Positions 21,222-33,836 of a stretch of DNA of 64,000 nt are shown one piece after another; position 1 is the first letter of the stretch; every line of letters begins with the position of its first letter. The DNA is from Fragilaria radians. Taxonomy: Eukaryota > Bacillariophyta > Fragilariophyceae > Fragilariales > Fragilariaceae. The notes beneath the pieces were generated by a model. The model was not told the DNA's origin. It worked only from the letters and a program-made list of their open reading frames with translations, and ran no database searches. The translations under genes were made by a program, and so were the position numbers. The DNA is taken from assembly GCA_900642245.1 (NCBI GenBank), contig CAAAJI010000017.1:390650-454649 (forward strand), in the 5' to 3' direction.

Positions 21222-21764
21222 TTTATAAGCTGTGAAAGGATTTATTGTAAAAGGAATCTGGAATTCATATGACTGACAATGTTTAAGTTCCTTCCGTCCT
21301 TCCACTCTACCTCAACGTTGGATAGACCTGCAAACTCATACATGGTAGATGAGTCATGTAAAACTTGAAGGGAAATGTTTGCTAATGGAATGCTCTGTTC
21401 CCTGGAATTGTCAAAATCTAGTATACAGTAAAAAGGAATTGGATTAAGAAAACTGGCACTATTTTAACCTCGGCTTATGTTGTAGGGTTTATGAGTAATC
21501 TACAGTAGCATTATACAAAATTCATAAAAAATAATTTAGGAAAATGAGAAAAGAAAGCTACATTATATTTAAGAATTGAATTGTTTTTGGTTCAGCTTTT
21601 CACACTACATTGTAGATTACTGAATTGGAAATAAGAAAATTCAATCTCTTTGTATTAAAATGGTTTACATTGCAGCTCGTTTTCTTTTGTGAATGCTTAT
21701 CATATAATTTATCATCAATCAGCTTGAATAGTTCACAAGAAGACTGAATATACGGATAGCATTC
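21222..21764. other. Intergenic region upstream of the PEPM/ICL gene
   Basis: About 540 bp, AT-rich, presumed to hold the promoter of the PEPM/ICL-family gene. It ends at the group B LTR. No gene seen. Confidence 0.45.
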
Positions 21765-22958
21765 TGCTCTAAGAGTATATACAAATGTAAATTATGATCA
21801 AATATAGTTACTTTTACATTACATCTTTTGTGAACTTTCCATTGACCGCATAGTCTCTTTAAACTTATGTGTTAGATTCAACACTTAGCCTCTAGTCTTA
21901 TGTGATCTTAGATTCACGACTTAGATTCATGAATCGTGAACCTTGATGGATTCCCCTTTGTAACTTGGGAATCTGTAACCATTCCTACCGTATTGATATG
22001 ACTGTCCTGAAAAGACATTTAATGATCTTCTTCATTTATAAGCAATATTAAGAATCACTAAATTCTCATAAGACAATGCCTTCATTGAATTTGTGGAAGA
22101 TATAGAAGGAGTGATTAACTATGTTACTTATTCTTGATGAGTAAATATTGCTCTACGGTGAGATATAGAAATAAATCAATGATAAATTAGAATCAATTTT
22201 GGGATACTTTTATTCTTCAGTCTTATGTAGTCTTAGATTTTCTCTCTTTGACAGAACTTCTTGACCCTTCTCAAGAGATATTTGCGAACTCTCTTGAAGC
22301 ATCAGATCTTGTTCCAACCCTTCTTCCCAACTGTTTAGGCAAGTATCTTCAACTTGTTCATAAGAACAAGTTGTTGGTCAATAAGGATAAACTAGATTAG
22401 CCTTTAGACTCTTTTGTTAATAGAGAGTTAACTCTATAATTAGATAATTATATATATCATTATTATAGCCGTCCTTAATTGGATACGATGCTGGATTGTA
22501 TAATGATACTTTCCATGTATAAACAATATCTTCACTAAGTTTAACTAGTGAATCATTTATCATAGTTAAACTTGTGGTAGGTAAGTATCGTTTACTTGTA
22601 ACTACCCATAGCTAGGTGAGAAAACATAAGAATATTTTGATTTTACTATAGGACGTCTCCTTATACCAGTGCACACGCACACATCTCCCAGCTAAATATT
22701 TTAATATTAAACTGTTATTGTTTACAACCTATTATGTTAGGGATTAGCTTCTTGATCCTTCAGTCAAGGTAGGTCAAATAAAAAAATATTGTTTCTAGTA
22801 TTATTTACTGTGTACTAACAATAACTTGGATGCCTCCAGTATTGGTACACCCACACATCTCTTTCTCTTGGTAACCTATTGTAGTATTGCTAGACTGTGT
22901 TGCTTACAACCTATAGTGTTAGGTATTGTCCTAATTAACTTAACTCAAAGGCATGTCA
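21765..22958 (-). mobile_element. Group B gypsy LTR, interrupted by a nested group A LTR
   Basis: The two pieces 21765-22148 and 22777-22958 together match the uninterrupted LTR at 36329-36908. Both begin TGCTCTAAGAGT, share CCTACCGTATTGATATGAC and TAATGATCTTCTTCATTTA, and end ATGTCA before the internal region. TG...CA ends are present. The attached internal region on its right is the minus-strand pol remnant at 22959-23800. Confidence 0.85.
22149..22776 (-). mobile_element. Solo group A LTR nested inside the group B LTR
   Basis: Starts TGCTCTACGGTGAGATATAG and ends AAGGTAGGTCA, like the copies at 45882-46447 and 55230-56157. It is flanked by AATAT on the left and AATAA on the right. The uninterrupted group B LTR at 36329-36908 reads GAGTAAATACAAGAATATT here, so the pre-insertion site is visible. 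No internal region remains, which indicates recombination between the two LTRs. Confidence 0.85.
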
Positions 22959-23800
22959 TTTGCCCTCATAGTGTTCCTGATAGTCTGTTCATTCTGAGTC
23001 TCTCCTGGATGGAGTAAATATTCATGATACCAGGAGAGTACTCTTTGTCTTAAAGACTGATGAATACATATTTTGTCCTAAAGACATATAAGGACATATC
23101 CTTCAATGTGCTGCATAGAGTAGTGGGGTTGTGAGAACCCTTTCTCTCTGAGTCCTTTTACTTTCATCTGCTCCTTGAATATTAAGGCAGTATGCATGGG
23201 ATATTTGATGCTGCTAAATTCTGATTCAGAGAGAAGTGCTGAGACTTCCTCTTCCTGAATCTTTAGGTCATCAATGTCTAGTCTAGATAATGCATCTGCT
23301 ACAACATTTTTCTTTCCTGGGAGGTATTCAAATGATACTCCATATTTTTCTAAGAGTAAAAGCCAGCGTAAAACACAATCTGAAGCTTTTAACCCATCGA
23401 AGGTATTATTATTGTGGTCTGTATAGACCATAATTGGATAACCCAGCAAGATATTTTTAAATTCTTTGCAAGTTTCAATAGTAGATAGCATTCTGTTGTG
23501 GTGTATCTCCTTTGGCATTTCTTGGTGCTTTAAATTCATGTGCCAAACAATTGATGTTATACTTGCCCTTAGTATGCGTAACTTCCGTGCAACGTATTGT
23601 GAAGTATACTGTAATGGCATCACTACTAGTCCATTTCTTTGTTGCACTATTGTCTTTGGCAATGACTTTATGGATTGCCAATCTTTTGGTTTCTGTGTAC
23701 TTTACATCTTAAATACTGATTGTACTGAGAAACTTGCTTCATGTTGTATGGAATTGTCCGCATTCAGTTCGATCCTTGTGTCGTAGCTTGTTTGCCGTTT
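22959..23800 (-). mobile_element. Decayed Ty3/gypsy pol remnant (group B), RNase H end
   Basis: The minus frame 23662-23078 keeps the RNase H / connection region: STIETCKEFKNILLGYPIM, YTDHNNNTFDGLKASD and VVADALSRLDIDDLK, nearly the same as the copy at 37965-38789. The integrase and most of RT are missing, and the DAS catalytic part has been deleted. It is a dead copy. Confidence 0.85.
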
Positions 23801-25857
23801 CCCTAAGGTTTTAAGTCATTGATAAGGACCTTCTTCAGCCTTTAAATTTAATCCATGGGCACTCAAGGCAGTTGTAAGGTCAGATATGCTATTTCCCTTT
23901 CCAATTACCAAGCAAGTATAAACATAAACACCGAGATGAATAAGTTTTCATCATGCTATTGTGTCCATAAACACGGATCTGATTTGCTTCCCATACATCC
24001 AACCTACTTTAAAGCTTTTATAAGCTTCCTGTAAATGTCTCTAGAACTTTAAAATGCACCTTAGATTATCTTTTCGAGGAGAAAATATTCGTTTGGTCAT
24101 GCCCAGGATTTTCCATATAAATCCTTCCTTCAAATCTCCGGGTAATTGGGGCTTTCAACCCCCGAAATTGTTTCGCAATGAGGTTAATTCTAATGCTCAC
24201 ATCATTGATTACTGTACCAAACTTTCACTGAACATAACGCCTGGAACTTGACTGTAACCGCATGCAACAAGCCTTGCTCCAAAAACATCGATTCCCTTAA
24301 TTTTGAAAATGTATTCACAACTAATGCCATGTCTTCCTTGAGGTATATCTTCCGCTTTAATTACCGCCAGGCTCTCTTATTACTCATTCCATGAAAATTA
24401 TTTCTCTCCATTGTTTCGTTTCCCTAGAGCATCGCAATGCTAAGCTTCCTCCAATGCTAATGGTACCTAAACAAATCATTGAATAAAGTGCAACGCTTTA
24501 CAAACAATATCCTGATTTTTCAAGGTACCCTGATTTTCAAGGAAATTGTCTTCAGCAGTAATTACTCCGAACTTGCCAAAAATCTTAAAATTTGAACTAA
24601 ACCTTGGCTTGCATCCAAAGAGAATTCCATAAGGGCAATTTGCATTCTTGAAAGTTTCTTAAAATTGGAATATTTTTAAATAGCTTAAATTGCCTGAAAC
24701 AATTAGACTATACTTATGTTTTTACCCATTCACTTGTGGCCTTCATTCCTAGGAGACCTGTTGATCCTTTTTTATTTGGTATCTCCTCCTTGAATTTCAA
24801 TTAAGCTCTTTTTCTTCAATTACATTTTTTTCAATTTTCTTCCACAAACATAATCCTAATAATCAGAATGTCTTCTTGATTTCTTGAAGCGTGTCTGCTT
24901 CAAAGAAAGATGATGTATTTGTAGTTCTCATTGATCCAGTCATTTGTTGGGTTATTTGATCCTTGTTTTTTTTACATTGTTTTCTCAAAAATTGTTTATG
25001 AGTGCAAGATACTGCTATTTTCCATGAAATGTTATCAATTGCCTCACTGTAGGATAGATTGGGAGATACTTATTTAGAATTGTTTTTAGTTTCTCCTCTA
25101 AAGTTTTTTCTCAAGCAGCATGTCCAACATTTTTAATCTTGTTTTCTTCATCCTTGATCTTGGTATTCGCTTCTCAAGGGAATTGATTTTTTTCACACAC
25201 GTTTTTGCTTCAAAATAGAATGAAGTAAATCGATTTAATGGCTATAAATAATAATTGATGGCAAGTTTTCATCGTGGTATACTGCTTACATTCGCCACCT
25301 ATATGTTATACCATTTCTCACGCTTACTATAATCAACTGTAAAAGCTATACTTCTGCAATATGAAATTGATGTACGCTCACGAGTATCGTATTCGTAATG
25401 GAGTTTCCCACATTGAAGTAGACTTATTTTTCAAAGGCACAAGAGATAATATGAAGAACATGACGCAATCCACCACTGAAATTCTTAATCTGAGGTATGG
25501 AGTTGAAAATCTTATTACGTCCGAGGAAGAACGATGTCATGATAGCCGCAAACTTCTTCATATTCTTTAAGGTGACAATCGGATACATAGGAGGTAATTC
25601 CTTAAGACATAACGGACTGAAGCATCTTTCCGATGCCCATATGATGTATTGTATCTCTACAAGTAAGAGAAAATTCATTGAAACAGCCAACTAAAAATAG
25701 CAGAGATTAGTGTTTCCTTTGTTACACTCGGTGATTCAAAACTTTATACATAACAGCGGCAGAAATCGACTAAGGAATTGTTTCAAGATCCTGAATCTGT
25801 TATTCGGTTTATTTGTGGCATTGTAATTCTGACACTTCCATTTTCTTCAAGATTGCT
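23801..25857. other. Long stretch without a recognisable gene
   Basis: About 2 kb of AT-rich sequence between the gypsy remnant and the HSF gene. The frames in it are short and motif-free. It probably contains unrecognisable transposon debris in its left part and the HSF promoter at its right end. Confidence 0.45.
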
Positions 25858-27079
25858 ATGTTTGATTGCATGTTTACCATGTCTCAAAAGACGTCGTCGT
25901 TGCTACGCTCAATTGAATCCAGATCGAACAGTCATTTTTCTGAGCAAGAACAGAATTTACAGCAGGCATCAAATCATGACAATATACAAACTTCATCTAC
26001 ACCTGGCTTTTTATTAGGAGTAAATGATTACAAGTCTCTTGATGTTACGAATCTACCTGATTTCGTCAAAGAACATCAAACAACTTTAACTTTTCCAGAA
26101 AAGGCAGGTTTCTTAGCTCTTGTTTTATTGTTTGGCGTTTTAATGTGCATTTATAATCATAGCAATATTGCTAACCATTCTTGCTTTTAAATTTTCATCT
26201 TAGTTAATGCTCATGCTCATTTACATCGACAGAGAGGGACCAGGTGCAGGCAATTGCGCAGGTAATCACTGTATCTCTTGGGTCCACGACGGAAGAGCTT
26301 TTATTATAAGAAACAAAGATGAATTAGTTCAGACTTTCTTGCCAATTTTTTTTCGACAGTCCAAATTTCCGAGCTTTACAAGAAAGCTTTATCGATGGGG
26401 CTTTCGTCAGATTAGCATTTCACAAGACCATGTATCTGGTAGCCGTCGCCAGATGATATTTGGGCACGAATTTTTCCAGCGAGATAATAAGTCTTTGATG
26501 TCTCGAATGAGAAGTACTACAGCCGCTGGTACAAGACGAGCGATGCAAGCGATGACTCTGAAGCAACGAGAGAGATCTGAAGCTACCGTAAAGCTTTCAA
26601 TCCAATCGAAAATAGATGAACATGGAGGAATGCTATCGCTGCAACATCTCACGCCCATCTATCCTGCGCCTGAACGCATTGCAACGACACCCCTTTCCCA
26701 TCTCAATTCTCAATATTTTTCCATTGGTAATTTATCAAGCACGATAAAATTTCAACAAAATGGTATTTTGCAATATCCATGTCAAGAAGGTCAAAAGACT
26801 GCGTTGAATGTTCAAGAACCAGATTCAGCGGAATCGCACCAGCCTAGTTCGACTAGAATAATGAACAAATATGAAGACATTTCGAGGACAGAGGATTCGA
26901 AGGTTGGTCAATTTTTGCCGGGTAATAACTCTGAAGCTTCTTTACTACCAAATGTATCAAGCACACGGCTACAGGAACAAGTGACTAATGTTAACGTCGA
27001 AAATCAACGGGATTCTGAATCTGATCCAAATGCTTACATGCGAGCAGCTGTCGACTTGCTCTTAAGATATGCATCGTAG
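25858..27079 (+). CDS. Heat-shock-factor type transcription factor, two exons with a GC-AG intron
   Basis: Exons 25858-26103 and 26204-27079 give 373 residues (366 from the later ATG at 25879). The join rebuilds the HSF DNA-binding domain: FPEK-LMLML (helix 1), CISWVHDGRAFIIRNKDELVQ, LPIFFRQSKFPSFTRKL (recognition helix) and YRWGFRQI, then FGHEFFQRDNKSLMSRM. RKLYRWGF instead of RQLNLYGF is the form common in diatom HSFs, a much expanded family there. No clear leucine-zipper trimerisation array follows, so oligomerisation is uncertain; the C-terminal half is Ser/Gln-rich. The splice needs donor AAAG|GCAGGT; the nearest GT gives a frameshift. HSFs bind nGAAn elements; the specific target is unknown. 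Confidence 0.88.
26104..26203 (+). other. GC-AG intron of the HSF gene
   Basis: 100 nt from GCAGGTTTCT to CATCTTAG, phase 0. It is the only nearby join that keeps the DNA-binding domain in frame. Using GT two codons later (GTTTCT) shifts the frame. Confidence 0.75.
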
Positions 27080-29279
27080 TGTTACAATCATAGACATTCA
27101 TTTTTTCTCTTTACTTTCTAACATTCCATTTCATGTCACACTAAATTCTGTGGGCTTACTCAAAGCCTGACCAAGCTGATTACTACTCTTGTGCGTGTGA
27201 GCAAATAACGATCGTGTAAGCACATGTTTGTTTGATTCGCTTTGAAAAGTTCATTTTCATCAAGCCAAATTTCTAACTGGTAATCAATCAACCATGAACA
27301 GAAAGCTGATTGAAATATAAAATCATGTAGCTGACTGCTTTCACTGAGATGTTTTCCTGGAATTTTTTAAAATCTCGCATTTGTTGTTGACTCGTTTGTC
27401 TACCATCGGAAATTCATAATGAGTGAAGTGATGTTCTACCTTTCATCCTAACATCCTGGTTTAGTTTCACACTTGATAAGATGAATGTCAATCCCAAATG
27501 ATCTTGATGATCGTTGAGTGAGGCTTATAAACAGGCTATATCACGCCTATTGTACTATTAAGATTTACCTTTTGTCCTAGGATTTCACTTTCAACCCCCA
27601 TGACCATTTTGTCCGTAAAAAGGTCTCTTGGGTTAGCTTGTTTGTAATACTAGCTCTAAAATACTCAAACAATTCCAACGGCATTGTCATTTGAACTTAT
27701 TTTTCTTAAAGACAAGCAAATCCCAAACACGATGATACCTTCTGCTTGAATGTTTACGCAGTGTCTTGGCCTTCTTATGCATTCGGGTTGGCCTCCCCCC
27801 CTCATATCAAGGCATCTCATCCATTGTAAGGTCCTTTTCAACCTTTCCAAGTCAGCAGTCAAGTGAAACATCGTTCGTATCTGAGGCTTGTCTTCATCTG
27901 CAGCTAGTTACATGCCGTCGTGACTGTAAGACATTCACTTGGGCAAGTTTCATGCTCTTTTGTGAGTGTTTCTGTGTCTCTGATTCAAGCCTTTATCCTT
28001 TTCCCTGCAATAGTATTTGGAAATTGTGAATATTCACAGGACAAAATCTACATCCTGAACAGATAATTCTTTATTGGGAGATCACACATAAAGTAGCTCT
28101 GAAGATTTACTCCCCATGAAATGAAAATGTTTACACTCCACCTTAACGCTCATGCTGCTTGCTCTATAGCACTTCTCTTATTTCCTTCAAAGTTTGGAGC
28201 TGTTATAAATGCATGGTTAAGGTGCTTAGGACAAAGTCTAAAGTGTCCATCAATTAAATACTAGGTGTAGACATTTTGCTGACATTTGAACCACTCTTCT
28301 TGGATCTTGTACAAGCTGTAGACCCTATCAATAAGTCTTGTGTCATCAAATTTTCTAAGCAGTTGAATAGTGACTTTCATATTTGTAGATAACATTTTGT
28401 ATAAAGATGTTTTAAATTTACCCGGTTATCTGAACCCAAAGACACATTTTCATTGCTGAGTGTTGATGGAATCAGTTTCCCTGAAACTTCATCATGCTCT
28501 CCAAACCGTTTGCTTCCTTAATCACCAATTTGAAGTACTTTCCCAAGCATAATGTCTTAATAATTGCATCCTGGAAATTGGGATCACTTTGATCTTGACG
28601 TGAAAACAAACTGGTGACATCATGTAAGACTTGATCAGATAGTTTCAAGCATTACAAAGATTTATGGATGTGTTCAAAAACTTTACACCTAAATGTGACT
28701 TAATCAGCTTAAATTAATTTTCAATTCCCAAAGATAAGTTTGGAGAACCCCAAAAAGACACCTTAGATGAAAATTGCTATTATTATCCTCAAAAGTATCG
28801 TTGTCTTCATATTTTCATTTCTTAGGAGTTTCGAGTTTATTTAGTTTGGATTTCACCAAAGATGGCAATGATTTAATAATTTTTGGAGCCTTGGAGTCTT
28901 TAGAACTTAAAGACCTCCTAGATGTTTGCAAGGATTCTTAGTTCTTCAATCTTGGTTACTTTCTGGGAACCTGCATGGTGACACTTAGGTCATGAGAGAC
29001 CTCTCTAGTTGATCTTGAACGCATTCTAATGATGGTTTAGGCTTAATATGGGACGTTTCTATTTAAATATGATGACGTTTTCGACTTGAAAGTGACGTAT
29101 TTGGTTTATATGATGAAGTTTTGGATTTTACAGGCGACTGATCTAACTTAGTAGATGAAGTTTAGACTTAATGCAGGTGAGTTAGGCAGGTAGAAATTGA
29201 TGAAGTTAGCTTATTACTGTTGAATTAAGGCTTTATGCGTGGGCTTAAGAATGCTAACCGTGGAAGTTGGATGATGTTG

Positions 29280-29610
29280 ACTGAAACTCCTGCTTACAAA
29301 AAAACTCTGACTGAAAACAAACTCTAAATGACTAACCGTTGAACTTGGATTGATAGTACACAACTAAGCCTGAGTAGCTACAGGGAGTACAGTATACTAA
29401 AACTCTGACTGAAAAAAAAACTAATTGTTGATTTTGGATTGGTAGTACACAACTAAGGCTGAGTAGTTAAAGGGAGTACAGCGTCAATTGAATTTGAGAT
29501 GGTAGAAGACAAGCGCAGCCTGAGTAGATAAGAAGTACAGCTGTAGTTGAGCATGAAGATTGGTAGAAGCCAAGAGTGACCTTTGATACCTGAAGTACAG
29601 TCACAATTGA
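29280..29610. repeat. Degenerate tandem repeat, about four units of 60-85 bp
   Basis: Each unit has the core TTGG-TAGTACACAACTAAG-CTGAGTAG followed by GGAGTACAG or AAGTACAG. Units start near 29339, 29427, 29492 and 29550. The last two units diverge (TAGAAGACAAGCGCAGCC). Part of a chance frame at 29583-29792 overlaps it. Confidence 0.6.
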
Positions 29611-30939
29611 ACTTGACAGAAGAAAGCTCCATAGACACTTCCAATGAAAGAACAGTAAAAGCTGAAGAAGAACCAGAATGCAGGAAGAAGGAATTGGGAG
29701 ACCAAGCACAGACAATTGCTAATTCTGGTCTGGACCAGATTTCCAAATTTATATACCGCTTGGATGGGCCCCTTGGTGAGGGTAACGTATAGCGGTCAGA
29801 CTTAAAGTTATGTCTAGACTGGATAGAGTGAAGTCCAGCTCTTGTGACCTTTCAGCAAAGATCCCTCTGAATTCCAATGCCAACTGTTTTACGTGTTTTA
29901 GTTCTGGTGTCAGCTCACCAAAAATTGCGAAGTTTTGTCCGAATTTGCGTTTGTTCTATTTTATCGCTCGGGCCTAAGCCTTCACTTCCGCACTATCTAG
30001 CATTTATAGTCTGCCTTGCAACAACTTCACTCAATAAGTAAATCCACAAGTGGAAAAGCCTTAAGATGTGGCTTTTAAGGACTTGTTTGTATACCAGGTT
30101 CCAAAAAATCCGATAGTTATCCCATCAGTGATTACCAGGCCCGGGGCTTGTGCTTTCACGAGGGATTTGACGTTTACTCCTCCACTCTGTGACTACTCCT
30201 GTAGCTCTTCAACATGGGATTCATATAGTTTTCTTCTGCCCATGAGCTGCGAGCTTCAATGAGGAATGTACATTCAAAATTCTTGATTTATGCTCAGACC
30301 AAGTATTAAGGAGTTTCTTGCTTCTCCCGCAATGCGCTTTAAGGTAAGATTATAGGAGTTTTTTGCTTCTCCTGCAAAATGCATTTAGTGAAATTGTTCC
30401 CAGCTTGCTATTCTTCTGTAGCTATGCCACTACAATGTTGTTGAGTTTTCTTGTCATGTTTTATAGCGTTCTCTTACATCTTCAAATCATGTTGCCCGTT
30501 TACTCTCCAATTCAAAATCAATGTATATTGGAGAGAATGCATAGACAGCCGCTTATCATCTTTATGAATACTGTTACTTGTTTTAATGCCGCGATTAATT
30601 AATGTATAGGATCACATCTACCTTCCTTCCCTCTGCTTTGATGGCTACTCATACATTATGCTTTCACATTTGGTTACGGCAAAGTAAAGCTGGCAAAGTA
30701 ATTCAACACTACCCGCACATCACTACCTCTTTAGGGTTTATGAACATTCGGTTTCTTCTCCATGCGGAAATATCTTGTATGTTGCTCAAACGATCGCTTC
30801 CCTTTTTGGTAGTTTTTCAGCAGTATCCGCTATGTCCTTTTACTATACGGCTTGGAAGCCTGATTATTGGCATCAAACACTAAGGGGACAGGAACCATGT
30901 CACAGATTCCTAGTCCTTACTCAAATAGAGGTGAATATC

Positions 30940-31013
30940 TGAAGTCCTTGATAAAGGACCTCTTCTTGGCGCCAATAGCTGAAGTCCTTGATTAAGTACC
31001 TCTTCTTGACGCC
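30940..31013. repeat. Two-copy 40-bp tandem repeat with internal palindrome
   Basis: TGAAGTCCTTGATAAAGGAC at 30940 recurs at 30980 as TGAAGTCCTTGATTAAGTAC; both continue CTCTTCTTG-CGCC. In the first copy AGTCCTT and AAGGACC can pair as a small hairpin; the second copy has lost part of the pairing. Confidence 0.65.
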
Positions 31014-31114
31014 TCTTGATGTGTAATATACTATCTGCACTTTTTTTTATTATTTCATGGAGTGACGATAAGCATCCATTATTATTTTCTCTTTGCGTAG
31101 CATAACTGTTCTGA

Positions 31115-31132
31115 CCCCCCCCCCCCCCCCCC
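31115..31132. repeat. Mononucleotide run of 18 C
   Basis: An uninterrupted C18 tract in gene-poor DNA. Its length is likely to vary between individuals and is prone to sequencing error. Confidence 0.85.
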
Positions 31133-31807
31133 ACTATCTGATTAAGAACGTGTTCATCTAGATGGACAAAGTATTGATTTATATCCGCCTTATGTTTCTT
31201 AAGCATCCCATGAAATATCTTTATGACTTAATCTTCAGATGCTTTTTCCTTTTCTTAGCTGATGTCTAGGTTTTATTACAACAAATGTAATTATACGGAC
31301 AAGTCACTTATCATTGAAATAATTACGGATTTTCCCTGATTGGACTTCCTGGTACTGTTCCTGTGAGGTTACATGAGTCAGTGCGCTCGTGAGCATTCAT
31401 GGGATTATGACAGCGCTCATTTCAGGTGTGCTCTATATTTCCACAAGCGTCTATGAGATATTTGCATCTAGTTTTGTGGTCATAACTAATAGCCGACTAC
31501 TTTGCTGATGCGGTTCTACAGTATGATTTTTGTCCTTGGAGGCTTGCTAAATAGGGTATATTGATTCCTCAAAGAGGAGAACACAAACATGATTTTTACT
31601 CAAGATAAAATTCTGGCAATGCATCACTTTCCATTATCATTTTTTATTCTTTCTCAATTGAAGGCGAGGAATATAACCCGAATATAAGCATAGGGAAATA
31701 TATCATAAGTGTGGAGATACAACACAAAATGTTTGTTGGCTTGGTTGGTTGTACGTGATAAAGTGAATTTTTCAAAGTGACACTGGGTTTGACAAAACGA
31801 AGATTGG

Positions 31808-33115
31808 ATGAGAATAAAAAAACTTAAACGAAATGAATGTCTCAAACTCTTCCGATTACGGTGTTGTTTCATCTATGAATTATTTGGATCTAAAGTAAAT
31901 GTGATCCTTTGCACCCTTCTTGTGTTGTATCTATCAATTTTTTGCGAAATTGTCGTAAATTCGAACGACGAATATCACGAGATGGAATTTAGGCTGAATA
32001 CGTACGATCCAAGTTTGTATCCTGTGCTCAAGAGTTACAGCAATAGATCCAAGCTAATGATTGCATTGATAACTGGTCAGTTGGAGCCAATTGGAGAGGG
32101 GAAACACATCTTGTACGACGGCATTGTTGGATCTGCTTTTATGGAGCTTGTACTTATATACCATGTCAATGGAATAAATGACCTAAAGCAACTTCAACGC
32201 GTTCAGATATGGATTGTGGACTATGTACGAGTGGAAGATTCGCTCAACTTGCGAAAGGATGATTTTTTCATCTCTATCCTTCAATTTGCTTCGATACCAG
32301 TACTGTTAATTGATTTTCATGACGATCCTAAACCCATCTCCTCGAAACACCTACCGTTGGCTAACCCGAATTTGCGTTACGCTAAGCGTTCGATTGTCGA
32401 GGGCAGAAACATCAAGAAAAATGGAAGTCCTAGATTGGGGCACATTCAAAAAAATTACGGAACAGCCGGTGGACCTACAATTCACATCCCCTATTGTGTT
32501 CGTAATGACATCGTAGGAGAAGTATTTCATCAGAGGGGACTCAATTCCAGCATTGACTTTGGCACGATAGATGTTTGTCACTTCTGGAATGCGAATGATA
32601 CGGCATACTTTTCGACTTACCGAAGTAAGGTTTCATTACTAATCGATAGTTTGGATAGCAAAGTTTTCGTTAGAGGTCATCCAATATCCACCATTACGGA
32701 CATAAAGGGATTAAATGCACACGCTGGAAGATGGACTGCAGATCCAAGTTATGTTGCTGCGCTTCTACGATGCAAAATCGCAGTCGTGACACAGCGTGAT
32801 CGTTGGGAGGACTCTTATAGGTTAATGGAGGCCATGGCGGCGGGAGTGATGGTTATTTCTGACCGAATGCTTGCACCACCGAAAGGTATTATCGATGGAA
32901 TCCACCTTCGCTACTTTTCATCAATATCTGAATTGAAGATGTTGATTATTCACTATTTGTTGAATGGCAAAGAGAGGACCAAGGTGGCGAAAGCTGGCCA
33001 CACCTTAGTTATGAGCCAACATCGATCATGGCACCGTATGGAGGAACTTATCTTTGGAGCGCCGCTAACCAAGAGAAGTAGTTCTATTTTTCCACCTCAG
33101 CAGCGCCTAGACTGA
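31808..33115 (+). CDS. Type II membrane glycosyltransferase-like protein (CgeB/YkvP-like C-terminal domain)
   Basis: Single exon, 435 residues. A basic N-terminus (MRIKKLKRNECLKLFRLR) precedes one membrane helix (about 30-50), so the rest is likely lumenal in the Golgi or ER. The C-terminal ~110 residues match the glycosyltransferase-1-like domain of CgeB/YkvP proteins (PF13524): VTQRDRWEDSYRLMEAMAAG, then VISDRML, LRYFSSISELKMLIIHYLL, and AKAGHTLVMSQHRSWHRMEE. Such domains provide the nucleotide-sugar side of a GT-B fold. The N-terminal half (ALITGQLEPIGEGKHILYDG and DFHDDPKP) would be the acceptor-side domain and is less conserved. Donor and acceptor are unknown. The ATG at 31808 is the first in frame. 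Confidence 0.72.
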   Translation: MRIKKLKRNECLKLFRLRCCFIYELFGSKVNVILCTLLVLYLSIFCEIVVNSNDEYHEMEFRLNTYDPSLYPVLKSYSNRSKLMIALITGQLEPIGEGKHILYDGIVGSAFMELVLIYHVNGINDLKQLQRVQIWIVDYVRVEDSLNLRKDDFFISILQFASIPVLLIDFHDDPKPISSKHLPLANPNLRYAKRSIVEGRNIKKNGSPRLGHIQKNYGTAGGPTIHIPYCVRNDIVGEVFHQRGLNSSIDFGTIDVCHFWNANDTAYFSTYRSKVSLLIDSLDSKVFVRGHPISTITDIKGLNAHAGRWTADPSYVAALLRCKIAVVTQRDRWEDSYRLMEAMAAGVMVISDRMLAPPKGIIDGIHLRYFSSISELKMLIIHYLLNGKERTKVAKAGHTLVMSQHRSWHRMEELIFGAPLTKRSSSIFPPQQRLD

Positions 33116-33836
33116 AATTGCTATGCATAAACCAAATTAGAAAATTCGGAAAGGCTTTATTTCGAACTTGGTACTTTGAATCGGTCTCCTGGCAGCAGCT
33201 AGCATCAGACCTATCCTGCTAATATGAATCATTCATTCTTCCTTACTTGTTGCGTTATTCTGAAGAATGAAATAATATTATTTTTATCTTGCTAGAAGTC
33301 TAAACCTTATCAGCATTTGTTGTTCCAAACCTTAAAATACCACGCATAGCAGTCGCATGTGACCTCATTAAGCTTCAAGAGAAACATACGTCTTACTTGA
33401 AGGATACTAGCTACAGCAATGCACCTATCTTAGAGGGTGCAATTAAAAGGAATGAAATGGATTGTAGGTGAAAGTCATACAGATGGCTCAAGGAAGTCCT
33501 GCTATGAAATAAGATTTAAAGCATTTCAAATGACTTTTCCTTTTATGCCGGTAAGGCAAAGGCCCAGTCATCCTCAGCTAACATAACACATTCACCAATA
33601 AACCGCTCGAGTTGCTTGTTTATTATATTTTACGAGATGCTATGGTCAAATTAACACGTCGTGCATTGCCAATAGCGACTTATCACTCGGCAAAACTTTA
33701 TTCTCAATAAATGTGAAGACTAAACCTGCGCAATTATGAGGTATCGTAATCCTTTCAATTAGAACAATTCAAATGGTTAGCAAAACACTTTAATGAGATT
33801 AATTAAAGTTCAAATTAAAAACTTTATTTCCCATTT
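33116..33836. other. Convergent intergenic region, no gene seen
   Basis: About 720 bp between the glycosyltransferase stop and the ARM gene stop on the opposite strand. No motif-bearing frame. Confidence 0.5.

Larger units (their letters stand above)
27080..31807. other. 4.7-kb gene-poor region with repeats
   Basis: No intact gene. It includes degenerate tandem repeats at 29280-29610 and 30940-31013 and an 18-nt C run at 31115-31132. The minus strand around 28400-28640 has coding-like patches (for example HDVTSLFSRQDQSDPNFQDA) interrupted by stops, consistent with decayed transposon DNA. The last few hundred bases probably hold the promoter of the gene at 31808. Confidence 0.45.

Noticed and set aside
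30940..31013. CRISPR-like repeat array
   Set aside because: Only two units with a 6-bp spacer, in a eukaryotic nuclear context; it is a simple tandem repeat.
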